From Photobacterium pectinilyticum (GTDB lineage: Bacteria > Pseudomonadota > Gammaproteobacteria > Enterobacterales > Vibrionaceae), in NCBI RefSeq assembly GCF_024357955.1, contig NZ_JANEYT010000033.1:1-54448 (forward strand): a stretch of 54,448 bases of DNA. The letters are read 5' to 3'. Below the pieces are notes generated by a model. It was not told the DNA's origin, did not search any database, and saw nothing but the letters and a program-made list of their open reading frames with translations. Of this stretch, positions 43,910-52,569 are shown piece by piece (position 1 is the stretch's first letter; each line of letters opens with the position of its first letter). A program made the translations under genes and the position numbers.

Positions 43910-45301
43910 TCAGCCTTTATCTGCAATCCCTCCTTGAGTTAAGTGGTGGGGTTCTAGTAGTTCTTCTAATTCACTTCTGCTTATATCTGTTTTTTCTATT
44001 GCTACGTCAATGATATTTCGTCGTTCTTTATAAGCTTTCTTTGCAATTTCAGCGGCTTTTAGGTAACCAATGATCGGGTTTAGTGCGGTAACAAGAATTG
44101 GATTTCTGGCAAGAGCGTCATTAAGCGTATCTTGTTTAACGCTAAACGTATTAATTGCTTTATCAGCCAGGAGTATCAGTGATTTTGCCAAAAGCTCGAT
44201 ACTTTGTAATACGTTATAGGCAATGACGGGCAGCATGACATTGAGTTGGAAGTTACCCGACTGCCCGGCTATAGAAATTGTTGTGTCGTTGCCCATCACC
44301 TGCGCGGCAACCATGGCTGACGACTCAGGAATAACCGGGTTTACTTTTCCTGGCATGATCGATGAACCTGGCTGCAATGACTCTAATTCGATTTCACCAA
44401 GACCAGCTAGCGGGCCAGAGTTCATCCATCTTAAGTCATTACTGATTTTCATCAGAGCGACAGCGGCTGTTTTGAGCTGCCCGGACAAACTGACAATTGC
44501 ATCTTGGCTACTGAGGTTATAAAAGAAATTATCGCTGACCGTGAAATCGACTTCTGTCGATACGGATATGTTGTTGACGAAGATTGCTGGAAAATCTGGT
44601 GCTGAATTAATACCGGTACCGACAGCGGTTCCGCCTTGGCCTAATGCGACCACGTTATCCAGAGCCATAACGATCCCTTGGCGGGCCTTAGATAATTGTG
44701 TTTTCCAACCTTCCATTTCTTGGCCCAAGGTCACGGGCATAGCGTCCATTAAATGGGTTCTGCCGGTTTTTGTTATATGCCCAATGGCGGCCACTTTCTT
44801 ATCAAGTGTGTCTATGATGTGGTCAAAGGCTGGGAGCAATTGTCGGTGGCTGGCAAGGGCAGAGCTGACTTGTATCGCTGTTGGGATAACATCGTTGCTG
44901 CTCTGTCCCATGTTTACGTCATCATTGGCACTCACTTGTTGACCTAACTTCCCTGTGGCTAAGGTTGCAATGACTTCGTTGGCATTCATATTAGAGCTTG
45001 TTCCTGAGCCTGTTTGAAAGATGTCGACGGGAAATTGCTCTAAATATTGACCATCGATGATCTCCTGACAGCTATCGATAATGGCATGGGCCTTATCAAA
45101 ATCCAGCAGCTCTAATTCAAGGTTACTTCTTGCTGCAGCTTGCTTAATGAATGCCAATGCTTGGATGAATAGGCTGGGCATAGGGATGCTACTAACGGGA
45201 AAGTTTTCAATCGCGCGCTGGGTTTGCGCGCTATAAAGGGCTTTTAATGGGACTTTCACTTCCCCCATGCTGTCAACTTCAGTTCGGTATCGCGATGTCA
45301 T
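43910..45301 (-). CDS. fumC: Fumarate hydratase class II
   Basis: The 463-aa product belongs to the fumarase/aspartase superfamily. It has the signature GSSIMPGKVNPVIPES, the GTGTSSNMNANE motif, GRTHLMDAMPVTLGQE and GGTAVGTGIN. It is the iron-free, oxygen-stable fumarase of the TCA cycle. AGGGGG precedes the ATG by 5 bases. Confidence 0.95.
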   Translation of the reverse strand: MTSRYRTEVDSMGEVKVPLKALYSAQTQRAIENFPVSSIPMPSLFIQALAFIKQAAARSNLELELLDFDKAHAIIDSCQEIIDGQYLEQFPVDIFQTGSGTSSNMNANEVIATLATGKLGQQVSANDDVNMGQSSNDVIPTAIQVSSALASHRQLLPAFDHIIDTLDKKVAAIGHITKTGRTHLMDAMPVTLGQEMEGWKTQLSKARQGIVMALDNVVALGQGGTAVGTGINSAPDFPAIFVNNISVSTEVDFTVSDNFFYNLSSQDAIVSLSGQLKTAAVALMKISNDLRWMNSGPLAGLGEIELESLQPGSSIMPGKVNPVIPESSAMVAAQVMGNDTTISIAGQSGNFQLNVMLPVIAYNVLQSIELLAKSLILLADKAINTFSVKQDTLNDALARNPILVTALNPIIGYLKAAEIAKKAYKERRNIIDVAIEKTDISRSELEELLEPHHLTQGGIADKG

Positions 45302-45353
45302 GTGTCCCCCTACGGAAACAGAAATGAAGGTGTTATCGACAAGCTTAGATGTA

Positions 45354-45515
45354 ATACCAACCTACATAAATATTTGATCAGTCTTGCAGGTTAAAATCGC
45401 TGTTCTCTGCGTTAGAGATTTTGTAATTAGAGCCACTAGTTACTGCAATATCTGTCTTGATAAAAACGGTTTTTCCAGTGCAAATACTTGATCAACGACT
45501 TAGCCAGATTGGTAT
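45354..45515. mobile_element. 162-bp copy of the TACCAA-ended MITE
   Basis: It starts ATACCAACCTACATAAATAT and ends with TTAGCCAGATTGGTAT. It is inverted relative to the copies at 25667 and 46098. Its first 45 bases are an exact reverse complement of 46127-46171. As the longest copy it is probably closest to full length. It lies in the divergent region between the fumC and PepSY gene starts. No ORF is inside. Confidence 0.75.
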
Positions 45516-45736
45516 AATTCGTGAAACCGAGAGAATTTGCTGAGAATTGACTTGCATAGCTGCAAGTGCCGTTAGAATCCAAGAAATGAAGCGTGGTGTA
45601 AGCCATTAAGGATTCATACTTAGGATAAATAGTAAAAATAGCGTGATGTTATTCACATCTTGTTCGTTGTGTAAGCAAGTAATTGCGAGCACATTTGGTA
45701 TTATGCGTTTAGTGTTCATAGTTACAGGTGGATGAT

Positions 45737-46015
45737 ATGAAAGTGATGTCAAAATCTCTGTTAGCGGTGCTTACAGTGTGTAGTTTTTCTCTGCCTGTCT
45801 ATGCTGATCCGGTTGAACGTTCTGTTTCACCGGAGTTGACAGTACCAAAGGCAATGAGGTTACTCCAAACCCATGGTTATCATGATTTTCGTAAGATAAA
45901 GGTCGAGCGAGATGATCATGAAATCGAAGTAGAAGCTAGAAATGCCGATGGTCACAGAGTCGAAATTGAAATGGATCTTTTTAGCGGGAAAATTCTAACC
46001 GTTGAACGCGACTAA
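45737..46015 (+). CDS. PepSY-domain exported protein
   Basis: The 92-aa product has a signal peptide (MKVMSKSLLAVLTVCSFSLP, cleavage after VYA) and one PepSY domain (residues about 35-90). The domain includes the typical LLQTHGYHDFRKIKVE opening and EIEMDLFSGKILTVE end. PepSY domains are thought to regulate or bind proteases or sensors in the periplasm. The start at 45737 is chosen over an upstream GTG because of AGGTGG 5 bases before it. Confidence 0.85.
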   Translation: MKVMSKSLLAVLTVCSFSLPVYADPVERSVSPELTVPKAMRLLQTHGYHDFRKIKVERDDHEIEVEARNADGHRVEIEMDLFSGKILTVERD

Positions 46016-46036
46016 CGCACAGTTATAAGTTTTGTG

Positions 46037-46083
46037 AAAGCCGCGTATGGTTTCTTCAATCAGAAGCCATACGCGGCTTTTGT
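46037..46083 (+). terminator. Intrinsic terminator of the PepSY gene
   Basis: AAAGCCGCGTATGG and CCATACGCGGCTTT form a perfect 14-bp stem with a 16-base loop and T residues after. Confidence 0.85.
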
Positions 46084-46097
46084 CATTTTAATATGTG

Positions 46098-46171
46098 ATA
46101 CCAATCTGGATAAGTAGTTGATCAAGGATTTTAACCTGCAAGACTGATCAAATATTTATGTAGGTTGGTAT
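46098..46171. mobile_element. 74-bp copy of the TACCAA-ended MITE
   Basis: The left end is identical to the 25667 copy for 28 bases (through the GTTGATCAA motif). The right 45 bases are identical to the reverse complement of 45354-45398. It is an internal-deletion form lying between the PepSY terminator and the amylase stop. Confidence 0.75.
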
Positions 46172-46182
46172 GAGCGTTTAAC

Positions 46183-47568
46183 TCAGCAACTTAGGTGTAC
46201 TAACATTGTGCAGCTGCATGCAGCCACGGTGTACTTTTCTGATACCTCACACGATGAAGAAGGCTCAATTTTACTGGAGTCCATTAGTACTGAAAATTGG
46301 CCAACTGGTAGCTCAATATTTAATGGTTTGTCTCCTCTATTGATAGCCACAATGCCTTTACTGCCTCGGCTAAACACCAAGTGATCTTCACCCATGGACA
46401 TCACAGCCATAGGCAGAGACTGCATCAAGTTATGAAAGCTGATCATTTGAGTGAGTACTGAATCACTCCATCTATCTTTCCATCTAGGTAAGCCGTTACT
46501 GTTAGTTATTTTGCTTGTATCTAGATCACTATAGATCAACGGAACACCACCGTCCCTTCCCAAAATATAACAATAGGTGAATATTTCATTTTGCTCAGTC
46601 ATTACTTGATCTAAGAATACATCATTGTTCGGAATATCATGGGTGATGGCAAAGGTGATCGCTCTATCATAGGCCAATGCCTGTCCTACTGAATACGGGT
46701 TATCAAGTTCGGCCATGGGTTGGCCTTTCTCAAATACATTGTACATGGCATGAAAAAGTGGGAAATCGTATGCCCCTAAACTTGTCCCTTTTAAATAAGG
46801 CGCTAAGAAAAGCTCATACTCTTCTTTTGTTGCACCTCCATCAGTGATGATTTCACCAAAAATATGGACATCTGCACTCACTTTTTTGTCCCAGACCAAT
46901 TGAATATGTTCAAGTGTTAAGTGCTTAGCAGCATCAATGCGAAAGCCTTTTATACCTAATCGTTTTAAGCTATTAATATAACATTTCTGTTGTTTTACTA
47001 CATTCTGGTTACATTTTAGCGTCGGTAAACCGGGATCTTCACTACTACCACTTATCCTGCCGTGCTGAACTTCCCATGGATCTGTCCAGTTTTGGATTGG
47101 AAACGCTTTGATAAAATCCCGCTCAGAGAATAAGGGTTTAGTGAGATCTCCAAATAATTTGAGTTTTTCATAATTTTCTGCTGACTGTTGATATTCATCT
47201 AATACCTGATTAGATGGGAAGTTCAGATCATGCCTAAGGTGTGACTCATTGGCCATGTGATTGAAGACAACATCAACATAAACATGCACGTCATACTCGT
47301 TCAATACTGCTGTCATCTTACGGAAATCTTCAGTGTTACCTAGTTGATTGTCTATCACTCGATAATCTTGCGGTTGGTAGCGCTGCCACCACTCTGTGCC
47401 GCTTTCATGTTTGTATGATTTCAGAGGGGGAGAGACAAGAACGGCCTTGTAGCCTGAACTTGCTATTTTTTTAGCATACTGCGTGACTCGATTGTACGGC
47501 CAGTCGAAGGCGTGAAGAATCACATTGGTCGCTTTGATTTTCGTCTGTGTAGTATTGCTGGTTGTCAT
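46183..47568 (-). CDS. Cytoplasmic GH13 alpha-amylase family protein
   Basis: The 461-aa product has the four GH13 regions: YVDVVFNH (I), GFRIDAAKH with nucleophile D212 (II), IFGEI with acid/base E239 (III) and ITHDIP with D311 (IV). No signal peptide is visible, so it acts on glycogen or maltodextrin inside the cell. AAGGG lies about 9 bases before the ATG. It is divergent from glgC-glgA, which supports a role in glycogen turnover. Confidence 0.9.
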   Translation of the reverse strand: MTTSNTTQTKIKATNVILHAFDWPYNRVTQYAKKIASSGYKAVLVSPPLKSYKHESGTEWWQRYQPQDYRVIDNQLGNTEDFRKMTAVLNEYDVHVYVDVVFNHMANESHLRHDLNFPSNQVLDEYQQSAENYEKLKLFGDLTKPLFSERDFIKAFPIQNWTDPWEVQHGRISGSSEDPGLPTLKCNQNVVKQQKCYINSLKRLGIKGFRIDAAKHLTLEHIQLVWDKKVSADVHIFGEIITDGGATKEEYELFLAPYLKGTSLGAYDFPLFHAMYNVFEKGQPMAELDNPYSVGQALAYDRAITFAITHDIPNNDVFLDQVMTEQNEIFTYCYILGRDGGVPLIYSDLDTSKITNSNGLPRWKDRWSDSVLTQMISFHNLMQSLPMAVMSMGEDHLVFSRGSKGIVAINRGDKPLNIELPVGQFSVLMDSSKIEPSSSCEVSEKYTVAACSCTMLVHLSC

Positions 47569-47933
47569 GGTTAGTGTCCCTTCAATGAACTAAGGGCAGT
47601 CTATCGCTAGTTGATGAAAAAGTATTCAGCTCTCCGAGTAAAAAAAGGGGAGTAGGAGAGGGGGAGTAGTCTGACCAGTGTTGCTATAATGTGTGAGAAT
47701 CGCGCCAACTGTAAACAACATAAAATATTGTTGGTGTTTCTTTGTTATTTGGTTTATTGATGGTTCTACCACTAGGGATGAGGTGGTAGTAGATGATGAA
47801 AAAAACATCATTTTAATTGTAGGAAAAGAATATTTTTGTAGGTATTCACCAATTTTCACTACAAGCCTATTCTAAACACTCATTGGAATATGGTATATAT
47901 GACCGCGATTGCTTACTAACAAGGAGGTACACC
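47569..47933. other. Divergent intergenic region amylase/glgC
   Basis: 365 bases that must contain the promoters of both the amylase and glgCA. A TGGTATATAT sequence at 47890-47899 could be an extended -10 for glgC, but no matching -35 is clear. The short open frames here lack RBS and coding character. Confidence 0.4.
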
Positions 47934-49151
47934 ATGGCTGGTGTTTTAGGAATGATTTTGGCAGGTGGCGAAGGTTCACGTCTGCGTCCATTAACAGATA
48001 CGCGAACTAAACCTGCGGTGCCATTTGGTGGCAGTTACCGCCTTATCGATTTTGCACTCAATAACTTTTTGAATGCTGATCTTATGAAGATTTATGTTTT
48101 GACTCAGTTCAAATCTCAATCTTTGTATGTACACATGAAGAAAGGCTGGAATGTATCGGGGATCACAGGGCGTTTTATTGACCCTATTCCAGCGCAAATG
48201 CGTATGGGTAAGCGTTGGTATGATGGTACTGCTGATGCCATTTATCAGAATATGCGTTTTATGCAGTTAGAAGAACCTGACCAGGTTTGTATTTTTGGTA
48301 GTGACCACATTTATAAGATGGATGTTAAGCAGATGCTTGATTTCCACTTAGACAAGAAAGCCGATCTAACCGTTGCTGCGCTGCGAATGCCTTTAAGTGA
48401 AGCAAGCTCATTTGGTGTTATCGAAGTTGATGAGAACGGTTGTATGGTTGGCTTTGAAGAAAAGCCAGAGAACCCTAAGTCAATTCCTGGTGACCCTGAA
48501 AATGCTCTTGTTTCTATGGGCAACTATATTTTCGAAACAGATGTTCTTTGCAAAGAACTTGAAGAAGATGCTGTTAACGAAGAGTCAAGCCATGACTTTG
48601 GTAAAGACATAATTCCAAAGCTTTTCCCACAGGGCAAAGTCTTCGTTTATGACTTCATGACCAATATTATCCCTGGCGAGAAAACGGCGGGCTACTGGCG
48701 TGATGTAGGTACGATTGAGTCTTACTGGCAGGCCCACATGGATCTTCTTTCTGAAGACGCACCATTCTCTTTATATAACCGCCAGTGGCAGCTTCACACT
48801 TATTACCCACCGTTGCCGCCTGCAACGCTGCTAGATAGTGACGATTGCAAGGTGGATACTAATAACTGCATGATTTCAGCGGGTAGTTATATCCGTGGTG
48901 CTAAAGTGTATAAATCTGTATTGGGTTTCCGTACCAATGTTGATCAAAATACGTTTATTAGTGAATCAGTTATTCTTGGTGACGTAAAAATCGGTGCAAA
49001 CTGTTCAATCCGTCGCGCAATTATTGATAAGAATGTGATGATTGCACCAGGGACGGTTATTGGCGAGAACCTAGAAGAAGATAAGAAGCACTACCATGTA
49101 TCTGACGAAGGAATTGTTGTGATACCAAAAGGAGCAAAAATTGGTTACTAG
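47934..49151 (+). CDS. glgC: Glucose-1-phosphate adenylyltransferase
   Basis: The 405-aa product has the nucleotide-binding start MILAGGEGSRLRPLT, the regulatory/activator Lys in TRTKPAVPFGG, GTADAIYQN, FGSDHIYKM and FEEKP, and a C-terminal left-handed beta-helix domain. It makes ADP-glucose for glycogen. The start at 47934 has AAGGAGGT 5 bases upstream; the longer frame is not used. glgA overlaps its end by 11 bases. Confidence 0.96.
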   Translation: MAGVLGMILAGGEGSRLRPLTDTRTKPAVPFGGSYRLIDFALNNFLNADLMKIYVLTQFKSQSLYVHMKKGWNVSGITGRFIDPIPAQMRMGKRWYDGTADAIYQNMRFMQLEEPDQVCIFGSDHIYKMDVKQMLDFHLDKKADLTVAALRMPLSEASSFGVIEVDENGCMVGFEEKPENPKSIPGDPENALVSMGNYIFETDVLCKELEEDAVNEESSHDFGKDIIPKLFPQGKVFVYDFMTNIIPGEKTAGYWRDVGTIESYWQAHMDLLSEDAPFSLYNRQWQLHTYYPPLPPATLLDSDDCKVDTNNCMISAGSYIRGAKVYKSVLGFRTNVDQNTFISESVILGDVKIGANCSIRRAIIDKNVMIAPGTVIGENLEEDKKHYHVSDEGIVVIPKGAKIGY

Positions 49152-50658
49152 AAAGAAATCTAACTCTAAGCCACAGCAAATCTTGTTTGTTGCTTCGGAG
49201 GTAGACGGATTGGTCAAAACGGGAGGCTTGGCGGATGTTGCCAAGTCACTGCCAGCAGCCCTAAAGGAACTAGGGCATGATGTGCGTGTGGTGATGCCTC
49301 TTTATCGTAAAGTACCTAATGGTGCAGAAGCGGTTGAATTGCTTGATACTGAATTACAAGTACCGACTCAACCACAGGCCGTGCCGTATAAAGTAAAACA
49401 GTTGCAAAATGGTGATGTACCTGTTTATACCGTTGATGCCCCTGTGTATTTTGACCGTCCTGAGTTGTATGCGGAAAACAATGAAGGGTACCGTGACAAT
49501 GGTGAACGATTTGCTTTCTTTAGTGCAGTTGCCTTGGATATGTGTGCAAAATTGGGTTTCAAACCTGATGTTGTTCACTGTAATGACTGGCACACAGGAC
49601 TTGTTCCGTTTTTGCTGAAAACTCGTTATGCCGATGATACGTTTTATGCAGACACTAAAAGCGTGATCACCATCCATAATGCGGTATTCAAAGGGACATT
49701 CAATTACGATCAGTACAGCTTGATCCCGGAACTTATTCAAAAGCGCTACCTTCAGCTAGAAGATGGCGCTGCCAATATTAGCATGCTTAAAGCCGGTGTC
49801 GCATTTGCAGATAAAGTAAATGCAGTAAGCCCAAACTATGCGAAAGAACTGCTGACTGAGATTGGTTCTCACGGTATGGCATCTGATTTCCAGCATCGTT
49901 CAGGTGTGCTTTACGGCATCGTCAATGGTTGTGACTATGGTGATTGGAGCCCGGAAACTGATCCGTACATCAAGCAGCGCTTTAAAGCCAATAAAGTCAG
50001 CCTAGCCCGCGGCAAGAAAGCGTGTAAACGCGACTTGCAGCAGCAGGTAAACTTGCCTCTGGACGATGTGCCTCTATATGGTATGGTGTGTCGACTAACT
50101 GAGCAAAAGGGGATTCAGTACCTTTTGCCAGCGCTTCGTGACTTCTTGGTCAACGACGTACAGATTGTATTGGTTGGTAGTGGTGACCCTAAATTGGCTG
50201 ACGCACTGCGTGAAATTAGTGCGGATTTTTCTGATAAGTTTGCGTTTATCGAAGCCTATGACAACCCATTAGCACACTGTGTAGAAGCTGGATCGGATTT
50301 CTTTTTGATGCCTTCTCAGTTTGAGCCTTGTGGCTTGAACCAGATCTACAGCCTTGCTTACGGTACTTTACCTATTGTGCGTGGTGTCGGTGGTTTGAAA
50401 GATACGGTTATCGATTACGATAACACGCCTCAGGTTGCGACAGGCTTCATTTTTGATGCTCCAACGCCTGAAGCGCTGCTTATCAAAATGCAGCGTAGCT
50501 TATTGCTTTATTGCCAACGTCCTCAGGAGTTCAAGCGTCTGCAGCAAAATGCGATGGCTTGTCGTTTTGAGTGGAAAGACGCCGCAGAGCAATACTTGCG
50601 TATGTATTCTGGTGAAGAAGAGCCCGTTCTTGAAAAAAAGCCGTTTGAGTGTGCCTGA
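49141..50658 (+). CDS. glgA: Glycogen synthase (ADP-glucose)
   Basis: The 505-aa GT5 product has the KTGGLADVAKSLP motif near the N-terminus, HCNDWHTGLVP, the catalytic EPCGLNQIYSLAYG region and GTLPIVRGVGGLKDTV. It elongates glycogen from ADP-glucose. The start appears to be TTG at 49141, with GGAG 8 bases upstream, inside the end of glgC (11-base overlap). A C-terminal tail extends slightly beyond typical 475-485 aa enzymes. A strong terminator follows. Confidence 0.95.
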   Translation: MVTRKKSNSKPQQILFVASEVDGLVKTGGLADVAKSLPAALKELGHDVRVVMPLYRKVPNGAEAVELLDTELQVPTQPQAVPYKVKQLQNGDVPVYTVDAPVYFDRPELYAENNEGYRDNGERFAFFSAVALDMCAKLGFKPDVVHCNDWHTGLVPFLLKTRYADDTFYADTKSVITIHNAVFKGTFNYDQYSLIPELIQKRYLQLEDGAANISMLKAGVAFADKVNAVSPNYAKELLTEIGSHGMASDFQHRSGVLYGIVNGCDYGDWSPETDPYIKQRFKANKVSLARGKKACKRDLQQQVNLPLDDVPLYGMVCRLTEQKGIQYLLPALRDFLVNDVQIVLVGSGDPKLADALREISADFSDKFAFIEAYDNPLAHCVEAGSDFFLMPSQFEPCGLNQIYSLAYGTLPIVRGVGGLKDTVIDYDNTPQVATGFIFDAPTPEALLIKMQRSLLLYCQRPQEFKRLQQNAMACRFEWKDAAEQYLRMYSGEEEPVLEKKPFECA

Positions 50659-50689
50659 TTATTAGCTTAGGTATGCTGTAATGTTGATA

Positions 50690-50718
50690 AAGCCCTCGCC
50701 TATGCGAGGGCTTTTTTC
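50690..50718 (+). terminator. Intrinsic terminator of glgCA
   Basis: AAGCCCTCGC and GCGAGGGCTT form a 10-bp stem with a 4-base loop and a T run. It also lies directly past the stop of the converging ArsR gene. Confidence 0.92.
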
Positions 50719-50719
50719 G

Positions 50720-51013
50720 TTAGCATTCTTCGTCTATACAGCACTCGTCCTTTAGAAATGCTATGACACCATCCAGGTGCTCATATTCTGCAACGCAATA
50801 CAAAGTCCGACCTTCACGGCGCTGGGTAAGCAAGCCAGCAGACACAAGACTTGATATATGGTGAGAGAGCGTAGACCCCGGAATAGCGAGCTTTTCCTGC
50901 AGGCTACCGACTGGTGTCCCTTGGTAACCAGCACGAACAACAGCTTTATAAATGCTCAGGCGAGTAGGGTGTCCCAACTCTTTTAGTGCCTTTGCGACAA
51001 CGTCGATTTCCAT
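50720..51013 (-). CDS. ArsR-family regulator with Cys-rich tail
   Basis: The 97-aa winged helix-turn-helix product has the recognition region IPGSTLSHHISSLVSAGLL and the wing RREGRTLYCV. The C-terminus DECCIDEEC adds three Cys, a possible soft-metal or metalloid sensing site in this family. No efflux pump or reductase gene is beside it, so its target is unknown. The RBS is weak. Confidence 0.85.
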   Translation of the reverse strand: MEIDVVAKALKELGHPTRLSIYKAVVRAGYQGTPVGSLQEKLAIPGSTLSHHISSLVSAGLLTQRREGRTLYCVAEYEHLDGVIAFLKDECCIDEEC

Positions 51014-51453
51014 CGTTGGTCATTCCAGAAATAATATTAATTTCGATACTACTGGAACTATATCGCTTGCGCCAGTTAAAGCGCAAATCATGGTGAATGT
51101 GAATCACTCACAGAGTAGTCAGGCAATTTGTAATGGATACAGGTAGACAAATCCTACCCATTTTCTGACGTTCTGTTATCATCTATACGTTCATTTAATG
51201 AAGATAGGAGATAAAGATGATTGTATTACATACCCACTCGGCAAAGACAGTGACGGTAAATCAATAAGCGAATAGCAGCTGATAGTAACGATGTAGCATG
51301 CTCAGCAAGACGAAACGAACCGCTTTACTACCTCCTTTTCATTGCCCGGTGTAACTAAATCCGGGGTCTATTAATATTTGTTTGACCCTATATTCTCTTT
51401 GATACGCATTATCAGAGTCATATTATGTGAATGGCTTGTGCGTGGGGAAAATA
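51014..51453. other. Region before the second rsgA
   Basis: 440 bases between the ArsR gene start and rsgA. It holds the 16-codon ORF at 51217 and a short GC-rich hairpin (CCCGG at 51345 with CCGGG at 51361, 11-base loop) without a T run. Nothing else is recognised. Confidence 0.45.
51217..51267 (+). CDS. 16-aa ORF, candidate leader peptide
   Basis: MIVLHTHSAKTVTVNQ is preceded by AGGAG six bases before the ATG, an excellent RBS for so short a frame. It is 187 bases before the rsgA start. No run of a single regulatory amino acid is present. It may be a leader peptide, a microprotein or the relic of a lost gene. I do not recognise it. Confidence 0.4.
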   Translation: MIVLHTHSAKTVTVNQ

Positions 51454-52497
51454 ATGAATTCTATTATTACACTTAGCCAGCTTGGTTGGCAGCCTGTATT
51501 CCAACAACAATTAACACTAGAAGATTATGAGCAGGCCAGTATTGCTCGTATTTTGGCGCATCACCGTAACGGTTATGTCTTGCAGACCGAGCATTGTCAA
51601 GCCACACTTGAAATTCACCATTCTCTTCCAGCAATGACGGTAGGGGACTGGTTACTGGTCGACAGCGATAACCGATTTATCCGCCTGTTAGAACGGGTGT
51701 CATTGTTTAGTCGCAAAGCTGCCGGTGCTAAAGCAGCAGAACAGTATATCGCTGCCAATGTTGATTCGTTATTCATTGTCTGTTCGCTAAACCATGATTT
51801 TAATCTCAGTCGAATCGAACGTTATTTGGCCATTGCCCGTGAAGCCAACGTTGAGCCTGTGATTGTGCTCACCAAAGCTGATTTATCTGATGACCGTGAT
51901 GATAAACGTCAGCAGGTACAAGATCTCGATCCCATGTTGATCGTGGAAGTGATTAATGCACTTGATCCAACCGCTTATGCAACTCTCGAATCATGGTGCC
52001 GTAAGGGTAAGACGATTGCATTTATGGGATCATCAGGTGTTGGCAAGTCGACGCTTATCAATACCTTGATGGGAGGCTCGGTACAACAAACGGGCTCGAT
52101 ACGTGAAGATGACAGCAAAGGGCGTCATACGACAACTTCGCGGTCATTACACTTTATGCCATCAGGTGCAGTGTTAATTGATACTCCCGGAATGCGTGAG
52201 TTACAGTTGACCGACTGTGAAAATGGTGTGGTGGAAACTTTCGCCGATATTGAAGCGATCAGCAAACAGTGCCGGTTTAGTGATTGTCAGCACCAATCAG
52301 AACCTGGTTGTGCGATTCAACGTGCACTAAAAACTGGTGAGGTAGATCAACGCCGCGTACAGAACTACTATAAATTGTTAGCTGAACAGGCCCGAAACAG
52401 TGCAACATTGAGTGAATTGCGGGACAAAGACAAACAGCTTGGCAAAATGTACCGTTCTGTACAAAGCCATAGTCGACAGCGGAAGAAAGGTTACTAG
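51454..52497 (+). CDS. RsgA-like ribosome-associated GTPase (paralogue type)
   Basis: The 347-aa circularly permuted GTPase has G4 VLTKADL before G1 [10 protein letters not shown]2 region GRHTTTSR and G3 DTPGMRE. An N-terminal OB-like domain and a C-terminal zinc site ([14 protein letters not shown]) complete the RsgA layout. RsgA assists late 30S assembly. Vibrios often carry a second RsgA beside the orn-linked one; the absence of orn/psd neighbours here suggests this is the paralogue. The start at 51454 has GGGG upstream; an earlier in-frame GTG is less likely. Confidence 0.88.
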   Translation: MNSIITLSQLGWQPVFQQQLTLEDYEQASIARILAHHRNGYVLQTEHCQATLEIHHSLPAMTVGDWLLVDSDNRFIRLLERVSLFSRKAAGAKAAEQYIAANVDSLFIVCSLNHDFNLSRIERYLAIAREANVEPVIVLTKADLSDDRDDKRQQVQDLDPMLIVEVINALDPTAYATLESWCRKGKTIAFMGSSGVGKSTLINTLMGGSVQQTGSIREDDSKGRHTTTSRSLHFMPSGAVLIDTPGMRELQLTDCENGVVETFADIEAISKQCRFSDCQHQSEPGCAIQRALKTGEVDQRRVQNYYKLLAEQARNSATLSELRDKDKQLGKMYRSVQSHSRQRKKGY

Positions 52498-52520
52498 TTT
52501 TTGAGCTAGTGTGGTATTGC

Positions 52521-52554
52521 AAAGCCTTACTGTAACGTTCAGTAAGGCTTTTTG
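52521..52554 (+). terminator. Intrinsic terminator after rsgA-like gene
   Basis: AAAGCCTTACTG and CAGTAAGGCTT form an 11-bp stem with loop TAACGTT and a TTTTG tail. It also faces the converging lipoprotein gene. Confidence 0.9.
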
Positions 52555-52569
52555 TTTTTAGCGATTAAA

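Noticed and set aside
47626..47859. 77-codon open frame in the amylase/glgC gap
   Set aside because: It lies in the divergent promoter region, has no RBS and low-complexity composition. An equally long frame exists on the other strand.
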